64,000 nt of DNA from Phallusia mammillata (GCA_003260075.1 QLIY01000902.1:1-64000); one strand, 5' to 3'. Positions 1-15,401 are shown, counted from the first letter of the stretch. Numbers and translations: made by a program. The notes: generated by a model not told the origin, from the sequence alone.

Positions 1-15
1 TTAGAGGTTTGTCTC

Positions 16-3511
<3,496 letters not shown>

Positions 3512-3928
3512 AGAAACCAGCCGTTGTCTATAATACTTTTGACTTGCGTATATGTCAAAAGATGTACACAAAAAACTATTTCGTGCCCCAAAATAGAACT
3601 TGGTATCTATAAGTTGCATGCGCCCACAAAAGTTTATGTACAGCAAAACATTATGAAAACTACTTGAATCAGTTGTAAAAAAACATTCTGTCCGAATCTT
3701 GTGTTCATTTTTGTTGTTGTTCATGCGTTTGACCCGAAGAAGCAGAAACCATGGTTGAGTTGTTGCTTTTTATACACATCAACGTTAACTAACAAACGGA
3801 AACAGTTGTTCCGGGGTTAATGCGACAATACTTTGTATTTTAGTTTAAACCTCCACGACACGTAACAAAACTTATTTCATAAGGGAACATGGTGTCCAGT
3901 TTCATGTGTTTATTGTCTTGTTTCGTTT

Positions 3929-3938
<10 letters not shown>

Positions 3939-4000
<62 letters not shown>
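3939..4000. other. 62-nt G homopolymer, probable gap filler
   Basis: An uninterrupted G run follows a T run. Unlike the 10-nt spacers, its two flanks are not duplicates. Three C runs of similar size occur at 20096, 29599 and 42992. It is probably a gap placeholder or sequencing artefact, though a real homopolymer cannot be excluded. Confidence 0.6.
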
Positions 4001-4001
<1 letters not shown>

Positions 4002-4066
4002 ACAAGGCTGTTATATCAAATTTTGTCTTAATTCTATTTTTTTGTATGGGATCGCACAAGCAGCAG

Positions 4067-4330
4067 CGGAGTTTTCATTATTTATCCATTTATCTACAAC
4101 ATCGGCAAACCACTTGAAGTGTATTGTGACGACTTGACAGAAAAATTTTGGTTGGGTAGGCAACTGAGGATGATTTGTATATTTATTAGTTTTCATATGA
4201 GACAAAACTATACAGTAGGTCATAGTGATTCGGTCTTCAACCTTCACTTCTTTACAGGCGTTACTTTCAAAGATAGTGTCAAACTCTTCAAGCAAAGACT
4301 TGGCCTAAGAAATGCCGAATGTATTTCCAT
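4067..4330 (+). pseudogene. Truncated fibrinogen-domain gene fragment
   Basis: After a 62-nt G run, the plus strand encodes SGVFIIYPF, then PLEVYCDDLTE, directly followed by KFWLG and a donor-like gtaggc near 4157. The first part matches FReD exon 4 (SGVFTIYPF...GVYCDQMTD). FWLG matches the end of exon 5. The intervening part of the domain is missing, so two exon remnants are fused. No transmembrane exon or C-terminal FReD exon is visible. It is a decayed third member of the cluster, or a chimera created by the adjacent gap. Confidence 0.55.
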
Positions 4331-5144
4331 ACATTGCCACATTTCTTTATGTTAGTGTAACTTTTATTGACTGACGAACGCTTACGATAAGATTAACGCG
4401 GGACCACCGGTTTGTTTCTTTTATTTTCACATAGAAAAATAACTAGAAAACAATTCTGGTGTACAATAAAAAAATGTGTGTATGCGCTTATTACATTAAT
4501 CACATCAGTTTTAGCTGCACAGTAAATGTAAATACATGTAGAGATGTCGAATAAGTTGAATTTACAAAGTGTCGTTTTTTGTTTTTTTTAAACTTTATCA
4601 AAATTCATGTAAATCAGGATTGTTTTCTGTTAATTTCTATTGATTGATGCTTATTCGCTAAACTAAAAGAGAAAAAAATCGTCTAAAAATTGTTACAAGC
4701 TGTTTATATTAATGCATGTACAGGTGATTTTTGCGCAATTGTATTAGTAACCAATTAAACATTAAGAGCCATTAAATTGATATTCCTGTTCAAACGTGTC
4801 ATATTCATTTGTCCTTAGTCGATTCATAACAACACTGTTTTCATTACAACTACTTGTCATAACATAATGGTGTAAATTGCGAAAAATGGTCTGTTGCGCA
4901 TTTGTGGTCAACAAATCTGTTCGGAACCCACAATTTGCAGAAAAGATTATTAAAGTTCATTATTCAATTACCAAGGAAGTAATCTATGTTTGTATTTTAT
5001 TGCTACAACCTTGTTTGTGCAAAGTTGTACATAGAGCGGAGTTTCAAATACTCTGTTTACGACAAGGTTTCTCGTCAAGGTCATTTGGTTTATGGGTTTG
5101 TTATACCGGTTTTGTCTGCCACAACAGGCTTAGTAAAAGTTGAG

Positions 5145-5265
5145 ATGTCTACAGCTGATACAGGGTTTGGAGGTACTTGTTCTCCAACCGGTCACTCGGA
5201 TTCTTACCTGCTTTTACAATCCCAAACATCCTCTCAGAGGTCGCAAAAAAGAGTTTCCAGTTGTA
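5145..5265 (+). CDS. Candidate upstream exon of the FReD genes (version 1)
   Basis: The open frame begins with ATG at 5145 (MSTADTGFGGTCSPTGH) and ends RVSSC followed by a good donor (gtaagt at 5266). It leaves one base of phase. The segment AGGTTTGTCTC just before the copy B ATG has an acceptor-like ttag and takes up exactly that phase (A+AG GTT TGT CTC ATG). The joined product would have a longer cytoplasmic tail ahead of the signal-anchor. A near-identical version lies at 6957-7077. The frame stays open upstream of 5145 as well, so the start is uncertain. This is an inference from phase and duplication; no homology was recognised. Confidence 0.35.
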
Positions 5266-5347
5266 GTAAGTTTTTTTTCTACTTTTAAGTGCACGTTTTT
5301 TTGTGTTTTTATTTTAATTTTTTGTTTTACTTCTATATGTGTTAGGG

Positions 5348-6162
5348 CAGTGGTTTCCAACCGGAGTGCCGCGGCACCCTGGGGTGCCAATTGCAATGCT
5401 CAGGGGTTCCGCGAGATATTGATATTTCAATACTGCGACCCATTCTTTATTTTAACTTTAACCCAATAAGTGCGGAATTTAGTTATTTCTAACCGAGTTT
5501 CAGTGTGAATTAAGTTTCGCGTCTCGCAGTTATTCCCAGCTCCATTCTGGAGAGTCACGTCGTCGGAAAGTCGCTGGCGGTAAGTAGATACTCCGAGGTA
5601 AGCCTTTGGATTCTCGCCCAGGAAAAAAAACAGAGTGAAAGAGATTTCGACTCGTTGCGTTTCTTTCTGTAAAAAAGTTTGAATAGCATAACGATGGAAA
5701 TTTTAAGCTTATGCACAAGCAGATGCCCCTCGACGCGTTCTGGATAAAAAAATAAAATGAATATCCTTGCGTTGGAAAGAAAGCTACTGTGCTTTTGTTG
5801 CAGTTTTCCTCGTCATACCTATGTGGGAGTGGATTTTCCGTATTAACGAACATAAAAACTAACAAACGAGAACGACTACTTATAGTCGAGGAAGAAATGC
5901 AGGTGGCTTTATCGAATATGCCTTCACATATTAATGGACTTTGTGCAAGAAGCCAAGCCCAAATTTCACACTGACTTTTAAATAAATACATTTATTTACG
6001 CGCGCTATACTTTACAACTCATTCTGTGTTGTTTCATCATAGAATTCTAAATCTATGGTTTCATACAGTTATTTGAAATACAGAAACATCATAATTGATC
6101 CAGTTTTGCCAGGGTGCCGCAAACTATTTATCTCTTTGATATGGTGTCAAAAAAGGTTGGGA
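5348..6162. mobile_element. Non-autonomous hAT element, cut by the n join
   Basis: Starts CAGTGGTTTCCAACC after a tgttaggg flank and is nearly identical to 8100-8916. It stops a few bases short of its right terminal repeat at the n. No transposase frame was recognised. Confidence 0.75.
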
Positions 6163-6956
6163 NTTAGTGTAACTTTTATTGACTGACGAACGCTTACGAT
6201 ACGATTAACGCGGGACCACCGGTTTGTTTCTTTTATTTTCACATAGAAAAATAACTAGAAAACAATTCTGGTGTACAATAAAAAAATGTGTGTATGCGCT
6301 TATTACATTAATCACATCAGTTTTAGCTGCACGGTAAATGTAAATACATGTAGAGATGTCGAATAAGTTGAATTTACAAAGTGTCGTTTTTGTTTTTTTT
6401 TAAACTTTATCAAAATTCATGTAAATCAGGATTGTTTTCTGTTAATTTCTATTGATTGATGCTTATTCGCTAAACTAAAAGAGAAAAAAATCGTCTAAAA
6501 ATTGTTACAAGCTGTTTATATTAATGCATGTACAGGTGATTTTTGCGCAATTGTATTAGTAACCAATTAAACATTAAGAGCCATTAAATTGATATTCCTG
6601 TTCAAACGTGTCATATTCATTTGTCCTTAGTCGATTCATAACAACACTGTTTTCATTACAACTACTTGTCATAACATAGTGGTGTAAATTGCGAAAAATG
6701 GTCTGTTGCGCATTTGTGGTCAACAAATCTGTTCGGAACCCACAATTTGCAGAAAAGATTATTAAACTTCATTATTCAATTACCAAGGAAGTAATCTATG
6801 TTTGTATTTTATTGCTACAACCTTGTTTGTGCAAAGTTGTACATAGAGCGGAGTTTCAAATACTCTGTTTACGACAAGGTTTCTCGTCAAGGTCATTTGG
6901 TTTATGGGTTTGTTATACCGGTTTTGTCTGCCACAACAGGCTTAGTAAAAGTTGAG

Positions 6957-7077
6957 ATGTCTACAGCTGATACAGGGTTTGGAGGTACTTGTTCTCCAAC
7001 CGGTCACTTGGATTCTTACCGGCTTTTAGAACCCCAAAGATTCCCGCAGAGGTCGCAAAAAAGAGTTTCCAGTTGTA
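6957..7077 (+). CDS. Candidate upstream exon of the FReD genes (version 2)
   Basis: Same 121-nt open segment and donor as 5145-5265. Several amino-acid differences cluster in the last third (HLDSYRLLEPQRFPQRSQ against HSDSYLLLQSQTSSQRSQ). Changes concentrated there while the flanks are nearly identical suggest coding or allelic variation. Which of the two versions belongs to copy B cannot be decided, because single-n joins surround them. Confidence 0.35.
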
Positions 7078-7157
7078 GTAAGTTTTTTTTCACATTTATG
7101 TGCATGTTTTTTATGTGTTTTTATTTTAATTTTTTGTTTCACTTCTATGTGTTAGAA

Positions 7158-7911
7158 CAGTGGTTCCCAAACTTTTTTCTTTTAAGGCGCATTTTAGAAA
7201 AAACAAAAATTATTTGGCGCACTTCGAACATTTGAATAATTTTTTAGCTGACAAAGGCACTAACTATGAGGTCATAAAGCCGCTATACAGGTCACTCTCA
7301 TAGTTAAATAGCCTAGTTCAGGGGTCGCCAACCTTTACTACTCAAAGAGCCACTCGGACCAGTTTCACGTAGTAAAAAAACACTGGGAGCCACAAAGTCG
7401 TTTTAAAATTTAAAATAAAATGCAAAACGTTTTTAGTCTTATGACATTCGACTTTTTGTTGTTAGCTAGTGTTTCATTGCATATTAGACACACTGGTATG
7501 CTAGTCTCGTCAGCAGAGAAAACAACTACGTAGCGTTGCATATTCTGTTTTTGCAGATTTGTATTCCTTTGTTAACGCGTTTATTACGTAACAATTAACC
7601 AACAGCTATTGCGCACACACTCCGCAAACAAAATCAGTATTGTCTCATATAGCGTATTAACCTGCGCGCCGCCAGTTTGCCTCTTTCAGACCTCACGTTT
7701 GGTGGTATATAGAAGGGGTTGCAGGTAACTACAACAAGCGAGTACAGTCATGCTACTGCACTTCAATTTTCGTGTTCGACTTTTGTGTTCGGCATAATCG
7801 TCACATAATTTTTATTCAAATGTACAACATTTGGTAAATTCAAAAACTGAGCCGCATCAGAGGGATCAAAGAGCCGCATGCGGCTCTGGAGCCGCGGGTT
7901 GGCGACCCCTG
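7158..7911. mobile_element. Composite hAT-type element with a nested or fused second element
   Basis: The left end is CAGTGGTTCCCAAAC. A second start, CAGGGGTCGCCAACC, lies at 7319, and the right end is GGTTGGCGACCCCTG. Flanks tgttagaa and tgttaggt suggest an 8-bp target duplication for the whole unit. The inner element (7319-7911) has matching 15-bp terminal repeats. It occupies the same site as the different hAT element in the parallel block at 5348. Confidence 0.65.
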
Positions 7912-8099
7912 TGTTAGGTGTTAAGATTGTTTTAAGTATTAATGAGTAGTCGGTCTTATCGTTGCTTCTCCAAACAATAAAAATGACTTCAAACAACAGG
8001 CANAGTTTCCAGTTGTAGTAAGTTTTTTTTCTACTTTTAAGTGCACGTTTTTTTGTGTTTTTATTTTAATTTTTTGTTTTACTTCTATATGTGTTAGGG

Positions 8100-8916
8100 C
8101 AGTGGTTTCCAACCGGAGTGCCGCGGCACCCTGGGGTGCCAATTGCAATGCTCAGGGGTGCCGCGAGATATTGATATTTCAATACTGCGACCCATTCTTT
8201 ATTTTAACTTTAACCCCATAAGTGCGGGATTTATTTATTTCTAACCGAGTTTCAGTGTGAATTAAGTTTCGCGTCTCGCGGTTATTCCCATTCTGGAGAG
8301 TCACTTCGTCGGAAAGTCGCTGCATGGCGGTAAGTAGATACTCCGCGGTAAGCCTTTGGATTCTCGCCCAGAAAAAACAGAGTGAAAGAGATTTCGACTC
8401 GTTGCGTTTCTTTCTATAAAAAAGTTTGAATAGCATAACGATGGAAATTTTAAGCTTATGCACAAGCAGATGCCCCTCGACGCGTTCTGGATAAAAAAAT
8501 AAAATGAATATCCTTGCGTTGGAAAGAAAGCTACTGTGCTTTTGTTGCAGTTTTCCTCGTCATACCTATGTGGGAGTGGATTTTCCGTATTAACGAACAT
8601 AAAAACTAACAAACGAGAACGACTACTTATAGTCGAGGAAGAAATGCAGGTGGCTTTATCGAATATGCCTTCACATATTAATGGACTTTGTGCAAGAAGC
8701 CAAGCCCAAATTTCACACTGACTTTTAAATAAATACATTTATTTACGCGCGCTATACTTTACAACTCATTCTGTGTTGTTTCATCATAGAATTCTAAATC
8801 TATGGTTTCATACAGTTATTTGAAATACAGAAACATCATAATTGATCCAGTTTTGCCAGGGTGCCGCAAACTATTTATCTCTTTGATATGGTGTCAAAAA
8901 AGGTTGGGAACCACTG
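8100..8916. mobile_element. Non-autonomous hAT element just upstream of the copy B start codon
   Basis: Ends are CAGTGGTTTCCAACC and GGTTGGGAACCACTG, with imperfect 8-bp flanks tgttaggg and tgttagag. The 817-bp element ends 17 nt before the copy B ATG at 8934. If the upstream-exon model holds, the ttag of its right flank is the splice acceptor. Confidence 0.8.
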
Positions 8917-8933
8917 TGTTAGAGGTTTGTCTC

Positions 8934-11900
8934 ATGTATCAAGTGAGAATTTACAGAGCAGTAAACTTTTCAGGGGAATTGCGTGATGCAAAAAACGTTC
9001 GAAATGCGAACGGTACATAAACTATATTTTTTAGTCATAATACGATACTTAGTATACTATTTCACATCAACATTGGAACACTATATACGGATCTGTTCAT
9101 AAGTTTAATGGTGAAAATAACGGCCCAAATAGACGTAAAAAGCGACATGCTTTATTGTTCAAACGTTTCGGCAAATGCTCATGCCATCATCAGTGATATG
9201 AATTTTTACGTCTATTTGGGCCGTTATTTTCACCATTAAACATCAACATTATTTATTGACTTTTTCAGAAACTCAAAAGGATTGGAAAATGAAGTCGGCA
9301 TTGCAAGTGGTCTTATGTGTTTTTGCTCTTATCGCTTTATTTCTGATCACCACTGCTGTGTTTCTCATATACAGCACGGTAAACGAAATACTACTCACAA
9401 CTTTATCAAACTGTAGAAAATACTGTATATTGTCGTAGAAATCCGATGACCGAGCTTCGTCACACGTCAAATTTGAATCCAATAAAATGAGCCCTCTTCA
9501 TCTTTTACGAGTCAAACTGAAGGTGCCACCTCAACCCCATGTGGAATTCGCATTGCATCTACAACGCAAAGTCTTAGCATGGAGACAACCCACCAACCAA
9601 ATGTTGAACCATGCCCTTGCAATTACTCAAGTGAGTTTTATTATTCACCTTTAAATAGTTCACACTTGGGAAGCACATAAATTTGAAAATACACATCATT
9701 TCCCTGTAACGATTGAAATTATGTCGGTTACTTGAAACCAGACTAAAATTAGAGCATCAAAATTAAAAAAAAAAAAAAAATTTAAAAAAAAAAATTTTTA
9801 AACAAATTAGATTGGAATTAGAATTACCATGTTCTCAAAATCTAGAAATTAAACTAGAATTAGATTAGCCAACCAACCAACTTCATTTCAAATTTGAACT
9901 CCGAGATTTGCACGTTTTACTCTAATGTAGTGCTTAACAGCTGTTCGTCACTCCGCCAAAATATTTGAAGAACATTGATCAGTGATGCCGTTTGGCCTTG
10001 GTGGCATCGTTTGTGCGCTTTGGACACGAAACCCATACTGGTATCACATGACTGAAAATACTGTTGGACAAACTAGTGTTTTTGGCAAAACTGTAAATTA
10101 GATTAGAATTAGAATTAGAGCTTACTCGTTATTTCTAAACTAGATTAGAATTAGAATTACAGCCATTTTGCTCTAATTTGTCGAATAACTCAACTAGAAT
10201 TATTTAGTTGTCCAAGTCTGCTTGAAACTACCTTTGTAAAACAAATTTAGGCGCCTGATATGTATGTGCAAATACGAAAATCACGATAGAATTTGGTATA
10301 ACTAAAGCAATGTTTGACATCTTTTTTGACAAAATCCTTTCTTAAACATTAAAAAATACTTCTCCCCTATATACAACAATGTAAATAGACTCTGCATTAA
10401 AGTAAATACTTTAGAAGGGACTTTGTATTGACTTTGCGGCCATGCCAGAACAATTGACTTCTTTACAAAAGTAACGGTTGTTCCTTATGGTTTCAAATAC
10501 TCAAATACTTTGGGATTTTATTGCATCCCTACCATGTTGAAAAGCACTTCAAAGAAACATTTGTATTTAGCTCATGAGTTTCCTACGAGCTGTCAGGACG
10601 TTCGAAAGCAAACAAACACCAGTGGTGTTTTTACGATTTATCCTTTTCGCGATGATGTTTACAAGGCTCTGGGAGTGTATTGTGACCAGATGACCGACGG
10701 TGGCAACTGGATGGTAATTTCAAACTTTTCAGACGTCTCCCGACTTATAAGTTTTCCAATCACTCTTACCAATAGCTACTTCACACGTAATAAATTGGTA
10801 TTTAATTATACCATGGCGTGATTCTATTTGTTGCAGTTACAACTCTTACCAACCGATTGCAGCTATAGTGGAGTCCATCAATTTTAAACACGTTTCTCAG
10901 CTTAAGTGGAATTTGAATTCCCGGAAGTTGTACAGATTTGATTTGTGTAAACGACCAGCTCGCATTTTGCACGAGCATGCGTTTCTATGGACTTTAACAG
11001 TCTGACATATATATATGTATGCATTTATATGCGTTAATGTCTAGGTACTATGGGAAAAAAATTCGGTCCCAAAGTTGTGTTCTATGACCGTACACAAATC
11101 AGATTTTTTGGCGAAAAGTTTAAACATGGAAACACATCAAGATATGTTTTCTGTTGTAGGTCATACAAAGGCGCGTCGACAATTTGGTAAGCTTTCACAG
11201 AAACTGGGCTTGGTACAAAGCAGGCTTTGGCGATTTGACAGGAAACTTCTGGTTAGGTAGGCAGCTGATGAAGATTTGTATACCTTTGTTGTTATTATTT
11301 ATTTATTTACTTTGATATTTACGCTGTTTTTATTTTATTTATTTACTTTGAACGATGTGTTTCAATGAGGCAATGGTGACTCGGCCGAAAGTCTGCACCT
11401 GTTTGCTATTGTGTTTCTTTTAAATTGGTTATTATTATTACTTTATTTAAAAGATGTTGCAAAGGTTTTGTTCGGGAGATATCACAATAGCTTATAGGAT
11501 GGACCTAAAATTGCTAACTTTCTGCAACAAAGAACAAAATTAACATAATTTAAGTCCAATTGCAAAAGCAAAGAAAAAATAAATAGTGGCGTTTGTTTGC
11601 TATTGCTCGTAATTATTTACTACAAATGACTTTTGCGCAATATCTAGGTCTTGAAAATTTACACAAGCTCACAATGAATGGAAACTATGAGCTTCGCATT
11701 GACATGACAGATTTCAACAACAGCAATACGTACTATGTGACATACAGGTAAATATTTTTAACAAATCAACACAACTTTGTCATTTGTGTGATTTTGTTTG
11801 TTTTTTACAGACATTTTAGCATCAGCGGCGAAGCAACTAACTACACACTTAATGTTAGCGGATACAGTGGTACTGCAGGTGGGTCTCAAATACCAATTCT

Positions 11901-12909
11901 CAAGCAAAATTACTGTCTGGGAAATTGGGGATCACTATGTTATGTTGTTAGTAAATAGCAAATTATTGATGTAGTGTTTTCGAATTGTTGTAGATCCGCA
12001 CAAATAATATTAATCTGGAATTTAAAAATCATAGTAGGCTACGCCAAGCCTATTAAAGACGTTGCACCAAATCATCCAGTCACCAAATGATCTTTAGTCT
12101 GCATAGACGCTTTTGGCCAGAAATTGAATTTGTGTTCATCTTTAAGTTATTAATGGTCGAACTGGCGATCCCTTACTACGAAGCTGACATGTGCAGCATA
12201 CAAGGCAGTCAACGGTGCTTGCAATTCGTGTACCTCAGTTGGCAGTGCGCGCGATTTCAGGAAAGACTCGTGCCGTGCGTTCGAAATCCCTGTATCTTGC
12301 CATATGTTGGAATGTTTGACGGTTTGACGCCCTGCACAGGGGTATCATGATGTATATGTGAGTGTGTCGTGATCGCTGATCTGCACAGACGCATCAGGGC
12401 TGATCTTAACTCGAATTTAAAAAGTTTTTTGACAGAAACCCAATTAAACATGTAGAAGCTCTTTTAAGCTTATACATACAACAGTTTGAATTTAATGGTC
12501 TTTTTTGAGTAACCGATTGATTAAGTTGGCAGCTAGGCCTATTTACATATATATCCAGCGAAGTTGCCTCAAATGTAGCCTTTTTTGTAAACACAAATTA
12601 CCTTAAATCGGACTAAGAAGCCGATCCTACTTACAACTCTGATACACAGTATTGTCCTGCGTTTGTTTTGCAGTCAATGCACTTCCATATCACAGCGGAA
12701 AGCCATTTTCAACCTTCGACCGCGATAACGACCAAGTAAATAGGAATTGTGCCCAGGTGCATAAAGGAGCGTGGTGGCACGGTGATGCCTATTGTTATGA
12801 CTCCAGCTTGAACGGCATTTACCAAACAACCAGGCCAAAGAACTTCGCCGGAATCGTGTGGGCAAATCATCACTCACTAAAAAGAGTCGAAATGAAAATT
12901 CGTAATTGA
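8934..12909 (+). CDS. FReD receptor copy B: tandem paralogue of copy A (frameshift in exon 3)
   Basis: Exons: 8934-9012, 9269-9378, 9439-9630, 10571-10713, 11160-11256, 11648-11747, 11811-11878, 12674-12909. The architecture matches copy A: cytoplasmic N-terminus starting [18 protein letters not shown], signal-anchor, Ser/Thr stalk, then a complete fibrinogen-related domain ending [11 protein letters not shown]. The last exon differs strongly from copy A ([18 protein letters not shown] against TYCLSSNLNGIYQTSRSY), so this is a paralogue and not an allele. Exon 3 is 192 nt against 193 nt in copy A. One base is missing near 9495 (gccctcttc against gccctacttc), and read literally it runs into a stop in exon 4. 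Relative to copy A it carries two extra insertions, 9075-9240 and 9739-10220. Both copies share the tRNA-related element in intron 7. Function is inferred as an innate recognition receptor. Confidence 0.8.
9075..9240. mobile_element. Inverted-repeat insertion with a hammerhead-like core
   Basis: This insertion is absent from the matching site of copy A (around 157). It is flanked by a 10-bp duplication catcaacatt (9065-9074 and 9241-9250). It contains a perfect 38-nt inverted repeat, 9104-9141 against 9203-9240. Between the arms, the minus strand reads CTGATGA, a GGCA/TGCC stem, then GAAA (9164-9193), the order of a hammerhead ribozyme core. Terminal repeats plus such a core recall Penelope-like or retrozyme elements, which is inference. 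Confidence 0.7.
9739..10220. mobile_element. Copy-B-specific AT-rich hAT-like insertion
   Basis: This is absent from the equivalent intron of copy A and flanked by an 8-bp duplication cttgaaac (9731-9738 and 10221-10228). The ends read CAGACT and AAGTCTG, a short terminal inverted repeat. The inside holds A/T runs and many attagaattaga-like units. No coding sequence was found. Confidence 0.7.
12029..12410 (+). mobile_element. Composite tRNA-related SINE-like element in copy B intron 7
   Basis: Diverged counterpart of 2634-3080 at the equivalent intron position. It keeps cctcagttggcagtgcgcgc and a degraded B box (gttcgaaatccc near 12280), followed by the same tail (tgatcgctgatctgcacagacgc region). 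No other gene-like signal is present. Confidence 0.55.
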
Positions 12910-15075
12910 GGAAAGAAGTTGCATCATGCAATGCCACTACATTGAGTCAAGTAGATTTTTAATGAAAACAAAGAAAACAAACTGATTTTTTGAGCTTAAG
13001 TGTTTTCGTTTGCAACAAGCAAATATCGCTCATTGTATTATCGCGAAGAAGTGTTTGAACAGTGTATTTGACATATTTCTTATCAAGTGTGCATGGTATG
13101 TAAATCTGATACTGTGTTGTTCAAAACACAAAACCGAAGTTTTTTACTTGTGGTGTTACAAATTTTTATTTATTTTGCTCCAGTTGCAATGAACAGAACA
13201 GTCGTACTTTGTAAAGAAACACGCAATTAAGATAGGTTTAGATGTTTTTGAAAACGTAATTTTATAGACCAGCGGTAATTAAACTAACTATCAAGACAAG
13301 ATAATTCCTTTTTGTTACAAGATATTTGCCGATTTTGCGATTGTTTCTTATTTTGCTGTTATGTAGTTAAATTGTAAAAGCTGGAGTATGTTTTGCAACA
13401 ACCTAACATACATCTGACAACAACCTTTAACTATTAATTTAGATGTGCTGTAATAACGTTGTGTCACAAATGTAACCATACGCCTCGTTGCCAAGTATGT
13501 ATGATTCACTTGAGTGGGATAACACTGCACGCCTTCTTTCCACCTGTGTACCATTGCTTGTATTATTTTTTTCTGTTGGTATATTGTTGTTTGAAGGAAA
13601 CCCCTTTGAGAATAAAATCACATCACAAAAAATGCTGCACAAAACAATTGCCACAGATATGAAAGAAAAGTAGCCTATATAAGCAATTTCTTTGTCCAGC
13701 TGGTTATGTCTGTAATATGCAAGCGAGGTTCAAAACAATTTTTGGTTGTGGTTTACTTGTGTACTTAGGTAGGCTACACATTTCACGGTTTTAAAATCCT
13801 AACCAGAAACAAACAAGCCAATATATTTGTGTAATGTAGAACATAAAGTTCGACAGCATGTGTCATTCTCAAATGAATGAATGTTAACTTTAATAATGCA
13901 ACGCATCAAATTCGAATAACCGTTTTGTTGATAGCTGTAAATATGACTACAGTCTAAGAAGCAGGATTTTAATTTGATGCATTCGTTCTAATTGTTCTTG
14001 CTTCTATGATAATAGATTAACATCCAACGTTTACTCAGAGCAATTTTAAGTAAAAGTTTGACATAACCGACAGTCTCGAAGCGTTTGCACATGCACAAAG
14101 ACGTTTGACGATAGACAACAGTTCAATGCATAACAGTACAAATTGTGCTACAATGAGTGCTACATCAACAACTTACAGTCACTTATATCCACGAGACGGC
14201 AAAGCTTAAAAGAGATCAAATTATTACCAAGTTTGTTGCATAAATAATACTGATATGATTAGATAATGACCACAGGTTGCACAGCATCCAAAAGTTTGAG
14301 AAAAAGTTTTTTTTGACAAGTTTGAGAAAATAATCAGGTAGGTTGTATTTGAAGCAGTATATTTCTCATGAGACTTACAAATAGAACAATGCAGTGTTTC
14401 TATGTAAATGTAGGCACAAAAGTTTGTCTTCAAAACAGAATCAATACAACTCACCATCTTAGCTCGAATGACTTATATTTGATTGCTTGTTCGTTAAGGA
14501 ATAATTACCAGATTCGTCGTAACTGTCAAAAGTACCGGCATACGTTTCTTCCATATCTTTCAATTCGTTTAGAGTGGTACACATTTGTAATGCGTTATAT
14601 GTGTTACTTTCTTACAATGTCCCGTCCACAAAAAAACAGCATTTATGAACACCTACACTTGCATCATGTTCCCTTATGAAAATAAGATTTGTTACGAGAG
14701 GTGTATTGACTTTAATGGTTATGGAGGTGTATTGACTTTAATGGTGAAATGGTGGAAAAGTAATGACGCAAATGCACATCTTACGTAATGTTGATTTAAC
14801 AAACATATTTAGGCTTGTTTTTTTGTTTTCTCATGTCGCTCAAAAATTCTAAAAAGTCTTTTTTGGAACAGTTTTGCCCATCACAGTTTCCTGTCAAAAT
14901 GATAAATTTGTCAATACGTTTTTGCAATACCTTAAAAACAGCAATTTGTAGTAAATATCTAACAAACAACCAAACTGGCATTTTCCCATATTCCTCCCAT
15001 CTTCCATCTTCAGTCCACTGGTTACAATACGCTTAGTGTAAACTCCATTGCTGTTTGTCCGATCCTGAACATCCG
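12910..15075. other. Intergenic region downstream of the FReD cluster
   Basis: AT-rich, with no open frame resembling a protein family and no convincing splice-linked exons. Short open frames around 13440-13670 and 14370-14680 overlap in several frames and show no family motif. Two short near-repeats of ggtgtattgactttaatgg occur near 14699-14740. Confidence 0.5.
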
Positions 15076-15401
15076 GGTAGAGCTATTAACACCATACGTT
15101 TCTCCTGATCCAAAAGTGCTTAATTTTCGATAGGTGGCGTAAAGAGCTGAATTATTTATTTAGCGGCTATAAATGGGTTGGGCTGGGAAATATTTACATA
15201 AAATTTTTACATTAGTAACTAATTTTTTGGGTTAGTTTTATTGAATTTTAAGTGCTAATACCTTACCCCAACCCTAATAGCCCTAACCGTTAGCATTTTT
15301 TGAGATATACCGTTTTAAATGAAAAAAGTGCTCTTTGCGCCACCTGTCGAAAATTAAGTACTTTTGGATCAGGAGAAACGTATGGTGTTAGTAGCTCTAC
15401 C
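15076..15401. mobile_element. MULE-like MITE with long terminal inverted repeats
   Basis: Terminal inverted repeats of about 65-70 nt start GGTAGAGCTATTAACACC and end GGTGTTAGTAGCTCTACC. They are flanked by a perfect 9-bp duplication gaacatccg (15067-15075 and 15402-15410). The centre is AT-rich and non-coding. Long repeats with 9-bp target duplications fit a Mutator-like non-autonomous element. Confidence 0.8.

Larger units (their letters stand above)
4352..8003. repeat. Repeated blocks joined by single n characters
   Basis: Sequence 4352-5270 recurs at 6164-7085 with few differences, and 5253-6162 recurs at 8004-8914. The breaks fall exactly at n (6163 and 8003). The first piece ends inside the terminal repeat of a hAT element. 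The third begins inside the candidate exon. The block holds AT-rich sequence that may be the FReD upstream region. The repetition is probably partly an assembly or haplotype artefact. Confidence 0.7.

Noticed and set aside
3889-4137. Open frame with a long glycine run
   Set aside because: It is the translation of the 62-nt G run; nothing else in the frame looks coding.
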